64,000 nucleotides of DNA, from NCBI RefSeq assembly GCF_038593855.1, contig NZ_CP151996.1:2046001-2110000 (forward strand). The letters run 5' to 3'. Below, in pieces: positions 49,381-59,649 of the stretch (the stretch's first letter is position 1; each line of letters begins with the position of its first letter). The notes under the pieces were generated by a model. The model was given only the letters and a program-made list of their open reading frames with translations. It did not search any database and had not been told where the DNA came from. The stretch is from Lysinibacillus sp. FSL M8-0337. Lineage in GTDB: Bacteria; Bacillota; Bacilli; Bacillales_A; Planococcaceae. The translations under genes were made by a program, and so were the position numbers.

Positions 49381-49659
49381 ATGATTATTGATAATGTAGT
49401 TTTAAAATTACTTGAGTATAGTACTTCAAAGCCTAATATAGAAATAACTTGGGATAATAATCAGACCAGTTTATGCGAAATTGATACATTTTATGACACA
49501 GACAACGGATTAGAACTTCATGACGAAGGATATGAAGAATATCATGTTGCATTGGTGAAAGAGGTGACGAATAACAAATATATCGAAATAGGAATAGGTG
49601 ATAAAAGACCTGTAATTATTAAATTAGCAGATACAGGGGAAGTTATATTTAACAAATAA
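49381..49659 (+). CDS. Hypothetical small acidic protein
   Basis: The protein has 92 residues from the ATG at 49381, with GAGGAG 9 bases upstream. It is acidic, with IDNVVLKLLEYSTSKPNIEITWDNNQTSLCEIDTFYDTDNGLELHDEGYEEY and KYIEIGIGDKRPVIIKLADTGEVIF. It appears to be an alpha/beta fold of the small-immunity size class; no family recognised. In-frame sequence continues upstream into the truncated nucleotidyltransferase gene (QPNEELDK), so its true N-terminus may have been lost at the deletion point. Confidence 0.55.
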   Translation: MIIDNVVLKLLEYSTSKPNIEITWDNNQTSLCEIDTFYDTDNGLELHDEGYEEYHVALVKEVTNNKYIEIGIGDKRPVIIKLADTGEVIFNK

Positions 49660-49687
49660 ATATAATGATTAACTTACTTAACATTTA

Positions 49688-49729
49688 AAAATGACCAAGT
49701 TCTCTATTAATATTGAATTTGGTCATTTT
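49688..49729 (+). terminator. Intrinsic terminator
   Basis: AAATGACCAA (49689-49698) pairs with TTGGTCATTT (49719-49728), followed by T-rich sequence. The gap that follows (49730-50057) shows no gene. Confidence 0.85.
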
Positions 49730-50057
49730 CTATTGCTATTAATTAAAACTATATGTGCAATAAATGTGTAGTTGAGCAAAGTTAATCGTAACATGATGAT
49801 TATAAAGAATATCCCAAACTCTTATAAAAAATTAGTTATGCAAGACCTTTAGCGAAAATTATTAAATTCGCTTAGCTTCGCCTTGTACCATATGGTGGAA
49901 AATTATTTGACGGTTTTTCAGTAGGGAAGTAATAAGCATCCTAATGCCCAAGTAAAAATTTTGAAACAAATTGTCCTTTCTTGCGTAGTACAATAGGAAG
50001 GGCAATATTTTTAATGATAAAATAACATTAAGTATTTATTTAAAGGTGGGAAATAGA

Positions 50058-51377
50058 ATGGGTTTATTAAAAGCAGGTATTGGGGCATTAGCAGGTGTAT
50101 TAGAAGATCAATGGCGTGAGTATTTCTACTGTGAGTCCTTATCAGCAGATGTCCTTGTTGCTAAAGGTGTTAAACGCACTTCTAAACGAGGCTCAAATAA
50201 AGGAAACGACAATATTATTAGCAATGGTTCAATTATTGCCATTAATGAAGGGCAGTGTATGATGATTGTCGAGCAAGGCAAGGTAGTGGAGTTTTCTTCC
50301 GAATCTGGTGAATATGTTTATGACACATCTACAGAACCATCTATTATGTATGGGGATGATCTGTCAGCAAACATTACGGAAACGTTTAAGCTAATTGGAA
50401 AGCGTTTCACATTTGGTGGAGAGCCTGCCAAAGATCAACGTGTGTATTATTTCAATAAAAAAGAAATCGTTGGCAATAAGTATGGAACACCTGCCCCAAT
50501 TCCTTTCCGTGTCATTGACCGCAATATTGGCTTAGATATTGATATTACCATTCGTTGTCATGGTGAATATTCTTATAAAATAGTAGACCCATTATTATTT
50601 TATACAAATGTCTGTGGAAATGTAGAGCGTGAGTATACACGTGATGCTATTGATAGTCAATTGAAAACAGAGCTAATGACGGCATTACAACCAGCATTTG
50701 CTCAAATTTCGGCAAGTGGCGTGCGCTATAGTGAAATACCTGCGCATACAGTGGCGCTAGCAGATGCTCTTAACAAAGTGTTATCAGAAAAATGGTTGGC
50801 AACACGTGGTTTGGCAGTTGTATCATTCGGAATTAGTTCATTAAAAGCATCTGAAGAAGATGAAGCGATGATAAAACAATTACAGCGCAATGCAGTGATG
50901 CGTGACCCAGGGATGGCAGCTGCGCATTTAACTGGGGCACAAGCAGAGGCGATGATTGCAGCTGCGCACAATGAAGGCGGTGCAATGGCTGGGTTCATGG
51001 GGATGAATATGGCAACACAAGCGGGTGGCGTCAATGCAAGCCAACTATTCCAAATGAGCGAGCAAAATAAACAGATGCAAGCAACGACGCCACAACAATC
51101 GAGCCCATCCAATACTTGGACATGTTCATGTGGACAAGAGAATACGGGTAAATTTTGCTCAAACTGTGGTGCAGCAAAGCCAGTAGAAGAGGGCTGGACA
51201 TGTTCATGTGGCACAATCAATAAAGGTAAATTCTGTAGTGAATGTGGGGCGAAAAAACCGTCTGGCGCATTGCAATATGCTTGTGATAAATGCGGTTGGC
51301 AGCCAGAAACCCCTGCAAACCCTCCGAAATTTTGCCCTGAGTGCGGCGATGTTTTCGATGACAATGATCTAAAGTAA
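50058..51377 (+). CDS. SPFH domain / double zinc-ribbon protein (YdjI-like)
   Basis: The protein has 439 residues from the ATG at 50058 (AAAGGTGGG upstream). The N-terminal two thirds are an SPFH/virion-core-like domain (DQWREYFYCESLSADVLVAKG, EGQCMMIVEQGKVVEFSSESGEY, FRVIDRNIGLDIDITIRCHGEYSYKI). A Gln/Met-rich linker follows, then three CxxC...CxxCG zinc ribbons (WTCSCGQENTGKFCSNCGAAKP and two more). In B. subtilis YdjI is encoded with PspA (ydjF) and YdjG-H in a phage-shock locus and anchors PspA at the membrane. Here only a YdjG-like gene follows; no pspA is present. Confidence 0.85.
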   Translation: MGLLKAGIGALAGVLEDQWREYFYCESLSADVLVAKGVKRTSKRGSNKGNDNIISNGSIIAINEGQCMMIVEQGKVVEFSSESGEYVYDTSTEPSIMYGDDLSANITETFKLIGKRFTFGGEPAKDQRVYYFNKKEIVGNKYGTPAPIPFRVIDRNIGLDIDITIRCHGEYSYKIVDPLLFYTNVCGNVEREYTRDAIDSQLKTELMTALQPAFAQISASGVRYSEIPAHTVALADALNKVLSEKWLATRGLAVVSFGISSLKASEEDEAMIKQLQRNAVMRDPGMAAAHLTGAQAEAMIAAAHNEGGAMAGFMGMNMATQAGGVNASQLFQMSEQNKQMQATTPQQSSPSNTWTCSCGQENTGKFCSNCGAAKPVEEGWTCSCGTINKGKFCSECGAKKPSGALQYACDKCGWQPETPANPPKFCPECGDVFDDNDLK

Positions 51378-51391
51378 GGAGATGACTGGTG

Positions 51392-52495
51392 ATGACGACG
51401 CAAGAAATGGAAAACGTCAAAGAGGCAAAGCTAGAATTCGATGCTGAATGTCCATCATGCAGTGCATCAATTGAGTTTAACCCCGCAACAGGCAAGCTAA
51501 CTTGTCCATATTGTGGCTTTGAAACCGAGATTGCCAAACCTGAAAAGGAACAAGAAAAAGTGGCCCAAGAAATGGATTTTGCAAAGGCTGAGGAGCGAGG
51601 AAACTTTAACTGGGGCGTAGAGAAAAAAACGGTTATTTGTAAAGCTTGTGCTGCTGAAACGATTTATGATGCATTACAAGTAGCAGATAGCTGTCCATAT
51701 TGTGGCTCAAATCAAGTAATGGAAGCGAGTGCTTCAAATACACTTGCACCAAATGGCGTATGTGCATTTGAAATAACAGATAAACAAGCAGGCGAAAATT
51801 TTCAAAAGTGGATTAAAAGTAAATGGTTTACGCCAAAAGCTGCTAAAATTAGTGCAAAGCCAGATGCTTTTAAAGGTGTTTATCTACCTTATTGGACGTT
51901 TGATACAAAAACAAGCTCTCGTTATTCGGCTAGCTATGGTAAGCATCGAACAGTCACTGATAAGGATGGTAATCAGCGTACGGTTACAGATTGGTATACT
52001 ACGAGTGGTTTCTATCAGGAATTTATAGATGATCATTTAATTAGTGCAACGACTCGCTATGATCGTCAGATGATGCGTAAAATAGAGCCATTTAACTTAT
52101 TAAATAACAAATCCTATAAACCGGAGTATGTAGCAGGATTTCTCTCAGAACGCTATAGCATTGGTTTACAAGATGGTTGGAACCAAGCAAAGAGAGAAAT
52201 TCACGATTATTTAGAAGCAGAAATTACGGCAAAGATCCGTATAGAAAAATTTGCAGATGTTGTCTCCAATTTGCGGTTTTCTACAACACATGATGACATT
52301 ACATATAAGTATTTAATGTTACCAATATGGCTTTCTTCTTTTAGATATAAAGAGAAAATTTATCGATTTATGGTGAATGGTCAGACAGGTCGTGTTGGAG
52401 GAGACGCTCCGATTTCGCCATTACGTGTAACAATTGCAGTCCTTGTAACGTTAATGATTGCGGCAGTTGTCTGGTATTTCTTTATGAATGAATAA
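51392..52495 (+). CDS. Zinc-finger membrane protein (YdjG-like)
   Basis: The protein has 367 residues from the ATG at 51392; the GTG one codon before is also possible. AAGGAGAT precedes it, 15 bases after the SPFH gene. It has two N-terminal zinc fingers (CPSCSASIEFNPATGKLTCPYCGFE and CKACAAET...CPYCGS), a central conserved domain (FKGVYLPYWTFDTKTSSRYSASYG) and one C-terminal membrane span (VTIAVLVTLMIAAVVWYFF). The pair forms a membrane complex like YdjG-YdjI; the role in envelope stress is inferred from that homologue. Confidence 0.82.
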   Translation: MTTQEMENVKEAKLEFDAECPSCSASIEFNPATGKLTCPYCGFETEIAKPEKEQEKVAQEMDFAKAEERGNFNWGVEKKTVICKACAAETIYDALQVADSCPYCGSNQVMEASASNTLAPNGVCAFEITDKQAGENFQKWIKSKWFTPKAAKISAKPDAFKGVYLPYWTFDTKTSSRYSASYGKHRTVTDKDGNQRTVTDWYTTSGFYQEFIDDHLISATTRYDRQMMRKIEPFNLLNNKSYKPEYVAGFLSERYSIGLQDGWNQAKREIHDYLEAEITAKIRIEKFADVVSNLRFSTTHDDITYKYLMLPIWLSSFRYKEKIYRFMVNGQTGRVGGDAPISPLRVTIAVLVTLMIAAVVWYFFMNE

Positions 52496-52503
52496 GGAAT
52501 AAT

Positions 52504-52556
52504 AACAATATCCTAAAAGTGTGTACATTTTTTACTTTTGGGATATTGTTTTTTAT
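52504..52556 (+). terminator. Terminator of the SPFH operon
   Basis: AACAATATCC (52504-52513) pairs with GGATATTGTT (52541-52550), followed by TTTTATTG. Confidence 0.8.
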
Positions 52557-52702
52557 TGTGAATTTTGTCGAAAAAATGTCGAACGTTGTAAAAAAATTAG
52601 GCAATTATGATAAATGTCACTATTCATCACGGTTCTGTCTATGTATAGTTGCATAAGTTATAAGGATTAATACTTTACAATAGACAGGGAGCACAGCATT
52701 TA

Positions 52703-53599
52703 ATGAACAAGAAAATAGCATGGGTTACAGATACAGCAGCATTGTTAGATGAAAAATTCATACAGGACAATCAAATTCACGTATTACCACTCAATATTGT
52801 TTTTGAAGAGGGCGTATTACGAGAAACTGTTGATATGACACATGATGAATTTTATGACAAACTTCGTACTACTAAAACACATCCAAAGACATCGCAACCT
52901 GCCATTGGTGAAGTGGTAGCGTTATATAAATCGTTAAAACAGCAAGGCTATGACTGTGCTATTGCTATTCATACTTCGCAACATTTGTCGGGCACTTATT
53001 TAAGCGCTTTCACAGCAGCACAACAAGCACAATTTGAAGTATATCCAGTTGATTCTAAAATCGGTTCATTTCCAATGATGAAAATGATTGAACTTGGGCA
53101 GCAATTAGAACGAGAAGGCGTCGCACCACAACAAATCGTTGAAAAAATTAATGAACTTGCAGATCATAGCGAGCTGTCCTTTATCCCAGCGAGCTTATCA
53201 CAATTGCATAAAAGTGGCCGTGTGTCAGGGACGCAAGCGTTTTTGAGCCAACTATTAAATATAAAAGTCGTTATTTCTTTTGATAATGGTAAAGTTGTCA
53301 TGAAGGAAAAAGTACGTGCACTAGCAAAAGCAAAAGCATATGTAGAAAACCTTCTAATAAATGATTTAGACTCACATCATATTCCAGAGGTAGCTGTTAT
53401 TCATTGTAATAATGAAGAAGGTGCGATGAATTGGAAATTAGCCCTAGAAAAAGCGTATCCTTTTATTATTTTTCACGTTCTGCCATTGAGTGCTTGTGTC
53501 GGTGTGCATGCAGGAGAAGGCACACTTGGACTGAGTTGGGTACGCAGACCGGAGACAATCGCACAAAAACAACAAGAAAAAGAATTAGTGACGGTCTAA
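52703..53599 (+). CDS. DegV family fatty-acid-binding protein
   Basis: The protein has 298 residues with AGGGAG before the ATG. IAWVTDTAALLDEKFIQDNQIHVLPLNIVFEEGVLRE, KTSQPAIGEVVALYKSL, IHTSQHLSGTYLSAFTAA and the C-terminal HAGEGTLGLSW match the DegV fold, with the Ser/His residues that bind the carboxylate of a fatty acid. DegV/FakB proteins present fatty acids to the kinase FakA. No fakA is nearby, as is usual. Confidence 0.92.
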   Translation: MNKKIAWVTDTAALLDEKFIQDNQIHVLPLNIVFEEGVLRETVDMTHDEFYDKLRTTKTHPKTSQPAIGEVVALYKSLKQQGYDCAIAIHTSQHLSGTYLSAFTAAQQAQFEVYPVDSKIGSFPMMKMIELGQQLEREGVAPQQIVEKINELADHSELSFIPASLSQLHKSGRVSGTQAFLSQLLNIKVVISFDNGKVVMKEKVRALAKAKAYVENLLINDLDSHHIPEVAVIHCNNEEGAMNWKLALEKAYPFIIFHVLPLSACVGVHAGEGTLGLSWVRRPETIAQKQQEKELVTV

Positions 53600-53753
53600 A
53601 CTAACAAACGAATAACAAAAATACGGCATGTGAAGTTGCGAAATTCCTATAAACAAACTATTATACAGTCAGAGAGCTTTTTCATTAAATGAACTGTAGT
53701 TGTAATGTTATTTTTGAATAATGATAGATTATTCAAGTATGGAGGTTTCGACA

Positions 53754-54959
53754 ATGGACGCAATTGAAGTGTTAACTAATTTAGATCAAATACATGGGTA
53801 TTTTCAACCTATATTTAGCGCTGATGCGCATACGGTGATTGCCTACGAAATTTCCGGACAGTTACAAATAGAAGGTCAACAAATCAATTTAAAAGATTTT
53901 GTGAATAATGAAGATATTCCAGAAGAATATCGGATTGATATGGAGCATAAAATTTTACACGCTGCATTAACACAGATAGACACAGTAGCACCCGATATTG
54001 ATATTTATATTCCAAGTAATCCGAACTTGTTAATGCAAGATTTCGGTGAAAGTCATTTTAATATTATTCAACAATATATAGGGGAAGAAGATTTACATCG
54101 TATTGTCTTAGTTGTTTCTGAGCATCGGTTTTTAGGCGATATTAATAAATTGCACCACGCTCTTCGTTATTTTACAACGTTTGGTATGAAAATAGCTGTG
54201 CAAGAAGTCGGTGCTGAAAGTCATTTAGAACATATCGCATTATTATCACCTCAAATTTTAAAGGTTAATATACGTGATTTAAATTATGACTCATGGTCTG
54301 CACAATCTGACATGATTTCAGCAATTGGCAGCTTAGCTTATAAAATCGGGGCTAACCTTTTATTTGAAGGTATAGGGACTGTTTACCAATTGCAATTTGC
54401 TTGGAAAAACGGGGGACGATTCTATCAAGGTTCTTATTTAGCAAATGCTGCAAAGACATTTGTGGAGAAAGATATATTAAAGGAACGTTTTAAAGAGGAA
54501 TGTCAGCAATTTATAACATCTGAAAAGAAGATGCTTCAGGCACAATATTTCGAGTTGAAGAAATTAAGAGAGGAACTAGAAGCAATTGTTCATCGAGTAA
54601 AGCCTTCTAGTGATAATATCTCACAATTGGAACATTTAGCAGAGCTTTTAGATCATTACTCTTTCCGATTATATATTTGTAATGAGGATGGTTTCCAATT
54701 AACGCCTAACGTGATGCGTGTAGAAGGGATATGGGAATTACAGCCAAATGCAATTAATAAAAATTGGAGTTGGCGACCGTATTTCCTACAAACGATTATT
54801 AAAATGCGAAATGATCAAAATGGCGAAATTTCAGAACTGTATCGAGATATCGAGACAGGAGAAATTACGCGAACATTTTCCATTGCCATTAATGAACACG
54901 AATATTTATTTGTCGATCTTTCCTATGATTTTTTATATGAACATAATATATTTAGATAG
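53754..54959 (+). CDS. Degenerate EAL-domain protein (YkuI-like c-di-GMP receptor)
   Basis: The protein has 401 residues from the ATG at 53754 (GGAGG upstream). GYFQPIFSADAHTVIAYEISGQLQ aligns with the EAL motif but reads EISG in place of EALxR; KVNIRDLN and EGIGTVYQL stand for the later motifs, and the DDFG loop residues are absent, so phosphodiesterase activity is unlikely. After a coiled coil (KKMLQAQYFELKKLREELEAIV) comes a PAS-like C-terminal domain as in B. subtilis YkuI. It is best seen as a c-di-GMP-sensing protein. The binding ability itself cannot be judged. Confidence 0.85.
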   Translation: MDAIEVLTNLDQIHGYFQPIFSADAHTVIAYEISGQLQIEGQQINLKDFVNNEDIPEEYRIDMEHKILHAALTQIDTVAPDIDIYIPSNPNLLMQDFGESHFNIIQQYIGEEDLHRIVLVVSEHRFLGDINKLHHALRYFTTFGMKIAVQEVGAESHLEHIALLSPQILKVNIRDLNYDSWSAQSDMISAIGSLAYKIGANLLFEGIGTVYQLQFAWKNGGRFYQGSYLANAAKTFVEKDILKERFKEECQQFITSEKKMLQAQYFELKKLREELEAIVHRVKPSSDNISQLEHLAELLDHYSFRLYICNEDGFQLTPNVMRVEGIWELQPNAINKNWSWRPYFLQTIIKMRNDQNGEISELYRDIETGEITRTFSIAINEHEYLFVDLSYDFLYEHNIFR

Positions 54960-55521
54960 ACCGATAAAGGCTTATATAGCAAGGGTGGAGGGGTACAAAT
55001 ATCGTTTGTACCCTAATAAGTGCCCCAAATAAGTGAAAAAATATGATTTATTCAAATTTAATTAACGGAGAAAGAACTTCTGTCGCCTTTAATTCCTCAT
55101 CTGCCAACGAATGAGCATATGCCTTCATTAGCATTTCTGGAGTATTTCCAATAATTTTAGCTACCGTGGTAACGGGAATACCTTGGGCAATTAGAATACT
55201 TACATAAGTATGCCATAGTAAATGCGCGGAGATTCGTACAAAATGATGCTTGTTTTGAAAGCGTGAAACATCTACACAATATTAGCCATAACTATTTTTA
55301 ACACCAACTAATAAGAAAAATAACAAATCTTATAAGAGTGCCTTTGAGGTGCTCTTTTTCAGTTTTCGACAGGGGCGACTATTCAATTTAAAAATATAAT
55401 AGTTGATTGAAGTCTTTCATCCACTGTAATAAGGGGGAGCGTAATAATGCGTCCGGCGGGGGTGGGGAGGGAACCATTTAATTACAATTTATGTCTATAT
55501 TGGAAAAAAGGAGGTATCATT
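54960..55521. other. Gap holding an integrase remnant and weak terminator
   Basis: Apart from the minus-strand integrase fragment (55048-55275), a wobble-paired hairpin AAGAGTGCC / GGTGCTCTT with T run occurs at 55334-55364. No intact gene is present. Confidence 0.6.
55048..55275 (-). pseudogene. C-terminal fragment of a tyrosine recombinase (phage integrase)
   Basis: The minus strand encodes FQNKHHFVRISAHLLWHTYVSILIAQGIPVTTVAKIIGN, then TPEMLMKAYAHSLADEEL and a stop. This is the end of an integrase, with the HxLRH box reading HLLWH (Arg to Trp) and the catalytic Tyr replaced in the AYAHS context. The N-terminal three quarters are missing. It is an integration relic. Confidence 0.8.
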
Positions 55522-55806
55522 ATGTGGTTAATATTAGGTCTAATTACTATGATAGCAACTTTTATCAATCTATTTAGGTATATAACAGGTAAAGATTATA
55601 AACTCGCGATGGCAATGGGGTTATCGTTTACAGCATTGACACTCTGTGCAGAACATAGCCTAGTATCTAATTGGGTAAAAGTTGAAGATTGGGCAGCTTT
55701 ATTGGATGTTGTACCGACTATGGAAAAAACGTTATGGTTTCTAACCATTGTTTCAATTTTACTAAATATAGCACCTATCCTATTAGAACGAAAAAATAAA
55801 AAATAA
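55522..55806 (+). CDS. Small membrane protein, conserved hypothetical
   Basis: The protein has 94 residues from the ATG at 55522 with GGAGGTATC upstream; a reading from 55447 lacks a ribosome site of its own. It has three hydrophobic spans (LILGLITMIATFINLFRY, LAMAMGLSFTALTLCAEHSL, FLTIVSILLNIAPILL). I recall similar proteins in other Bacilli but no function. A basic C-terminal RKNKK suggests a cytosolic end. Confidence 0.7.
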   Translation: MWLILGLITMIATFINLFRYITGKDYKLAMAMGLSFTALTLCAEHSLVSNWVKVEDWAALLDVVPTMEKTLWFLTIVSILLNIAPILLERKNKK

Positions 55807-56069
55807 TTACTAATTGTTGTTCGTTTTGATATACAGCGTTAAGAGCAAAATGTCCTCCGTCCGCTTTCGGCATGTTGAGTTATATAATATTCGTGACGTT
55901 GTTCTGGAATTATTGCAACAAATACTTTTGTGTAAGGAAAGATAATCTTGTCATATACAGCAGTTCCAAAACTAACAAAAGGAGAAACTAGATTAGCCAC
56001 AAAGAGCCAATCTACACAAGCAAAAGAACGAGATGAATTTAACTTTGATTTTATTATAAACACAAAAAC

Positions 56070-56093
56070 GTCACTCATTTAAAATGAGTGACT
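56070..56093. terminator. Palindromic hairpin, bidirectional terminator-like
   Basis: TCACTCATTT and AAATGAGTGA form perfect 10-base arms around a single A. It lies just behind the TerB gene stop. Bases 55807-56069 carry a frame fragment without recognisable homology. Confidence 0.6.
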
Positions 56094-56099
56094 GGGATT

Positions 56100-56612
56100 T
56101 TATTTTGAAAGATTTACTTTATATCCAGTTTGATTTTTAGCATGGTTAGGATTTAAGAATACTGAACGATCATTTTTTAAAACAATGACTTCAAAGAAAG
56201 GTTTGAATCTTTCTTCAGAAATCCCGAAAGCTTTTAGGAATTTAGCAAATAGTTGTTGTTCTTGGATTTCAGCTTCACCATCAGATAAAGATGAATCGAT
56301 AATATTAACTAAAATGCACATCTTTTGAGCATCAGTTAATGCTGGAGCCGCTTCAAGTAAAAATTGGTCTACGGAATTTCTATTTACGTATTTAATAACT
56401 TGGTCCATTAAATCATTATTGTTACCACCTACATAAACTGTACTGCCTTTTTTCTTACCTCCAATAACTGATAACAACTGACCTATTTCCTCATTATCAT
56501 ATTCACCATCTGCCCCCATCATATAAAGCAAAGATGTTACGAATGCAAAATGGTGATTCATACCTTGTTTGTTATGAACCTTGTCCCCTTTAAAGATATC
56601 AAATAATCCCAC
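56100..56612 (-). CDS. TerB family protein
   Basis: The 170-residue soluble protein starts behind TAGGAGGATT. YMMGADGEYDNEEIGQLLSVIGG and MCILVNIIDSSLSDGEAEIQEQQLFAKFLKAF are the two acidic motifs (ADG-x-x-x-x-EE; DG-x-x-x-x-E-x) of the TerB all-helical domain, which binds divalent metals. TerB proteins are linked to tellurite resistance and to phage or envelope stress; a single orphan gene does not show which. Confidence 0.88.
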   Translation of the reverse strand: MGLFDIFKGDKVHNKQGMNHHFAFVTSLLYMMGADGEYDNEEIGQLLSVIGGKKKGSTVYVGGNNNDLMDQVIKYVNRNSVDQFLLEAAPALTDAQKMCILVNIIDSSLSDGEAEIQEQQLFAKFLKAFGISEERFKPFFEVIVLKNDRSVFLNPNHAKNQTGYKVNLSK

Positions 56613-58357
<1,745 letters not shown>

Positions 58358-58394
58358 AAATTGCCTATTATATAGTACAAGGTACTAAAAAAAT

Positions 58395-58437
58395 GCCCCT
58401 GATTGTTAAATATACGAACAATCAGGGGCTCTTTTTC
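58395..58437 (+). terminator. Strong terminator of the acylase gene
   Basis: GCCCCTGATTGTT (58395-58407) pairs with AACAATCAGGGGC (58417-58429), followed by TCTTTTTC. Confidence 0.92.
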
Positions 58438-58505
58438 TATGGTTAAATACATATGGTCGGTCACTAGAATGAAAACGTTTATGGAATTATAATTGAGGTG
58501 TTACT

Positions 58506-58823
58506 ATGGAAGAAATTATATTAAATGATTGTATTGTAAAAATAGACAAGGAAAAAACTATTGAATTGTTTAAAAATTTGCCAAAAGTATCCGAAAAAGC
58601 TCATTGTGGTTGTGAGGATTGTCAACTTTTCACTAAACAAATTCAACATGCGAGTCCACAAGTTTTGGATTTCTTTAAACAACTTGGAGTTGATCCTACA
58701 AAAGAGGCAGAGGTCTGGAGAGCTATTCCTAATGAAGACGGTTTTGATACATATAGTGCAGATTATCATTTTATAGGTGCTATACAAGGCACAGATGATT
58801 TAGATTGGATTCAAGTAGAATAA
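58506..58823 (+). CDS. Hypothetical protein with Cys cluster
   Basis: The protein has 105 residues from an ATG behind TTGAGGTG. VSEKAHCGCEDCQLFTKQIQHASPQVLDFFKQLGVDPTKEAEVWR contains a C-x-C-x-x-C metal-binding-like cluster and a helix. The end (DGFDTYSADYHFIGAIQG) is beta-like. I recall uncharacterised Bacillus proteins of this layout; no function can be assigned. Confidence 0.6.
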   Translation: MEEIILNDCIVKIDKEKTIELFKNLPKVSEKAHCGCEDCQLFTKQIQHASPQVLDFFKQLGVDPTKEAEVWRAIPNEDGFDTYSADYHFIGAIQGTDDLDWIQVE

Positions 58824-59649
58824 GCATCTTTTGGATTTGCAAATTATAATAGCGATTTACCAAGTCCGATGATTCCAAGTACCTTTTCACAGCCAATTGT
58901 AGAATTAGCTGTGAGAATAACAATGCCCCATATGAGATGTAATATAGAAAAATTATTCTTATATACCATAAGGCAATGATACTAAAGAAAGGGAAGTCTT
59001 AAGTAGAGATTTGGGTTCGTTTAGTACAGATTATGGTTTATTTATAATTACTTCATATTAGTAGGATTTTTTTATTTTTCTGTTATAGATAATTGGATTG
59101 CTATTATTGTTAGTTTTATCATTACCTTGATTATAAGACAATTAGGAAAACAATTTTTGCATTATCATTCTTCTGTAAACTATATTATTTCATGTCGTTC
59201 TTATACGAGATTTCGAAAGAGAGTGTTCATTCTTTCCAACGATTCCGACAATGATGGGAACGATATTTCTTAAATCCTCGATTATCGTAACATTATTTGC
59301 TAATTTTCTTAAGTCAATTAGCATTATCTTAACAACAATTCATACTTTTAATCTTATTTCCACCTCAAAAATGCGCTCTAATTAACCAGAAAACATTTTA
59401 ATATTTGAAACGTTTATTAATATACTAATAAAATATGTATTTTACTTTAAAGGAAATACCATCGTTTATAATATACAATATATAGTGTTATTCGCTATAA
59501 AATATCAATATATTGTTTTAGTTTAGTTATATACTAAATTAATCGGATTACTATAATTTTTTTGAGTCATTATATTTGTATCATTTTATTTTAGTGATAG
59601 AATGAAGTTGTGACAAAAAGACATAAATTCCATCGGAGGTTTCGACATT
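58824..59649. other. Long gap with a membrane-protein remnant
   Basis: A start-less frame at about 59021-59271 encodes hydrophobic sequence (YNYFILVGFFYFSVIDNWIAIIVSFIITLIIRQLG) and ends in a polar tail; it seems to be a leftover of a small membrane protein gene. TATAGTGTTATTCGCTATA (about 59480-59498) is an inverted repeat upstream of the dehydrogenase and a possible regulator site. Confidence 0.45.
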
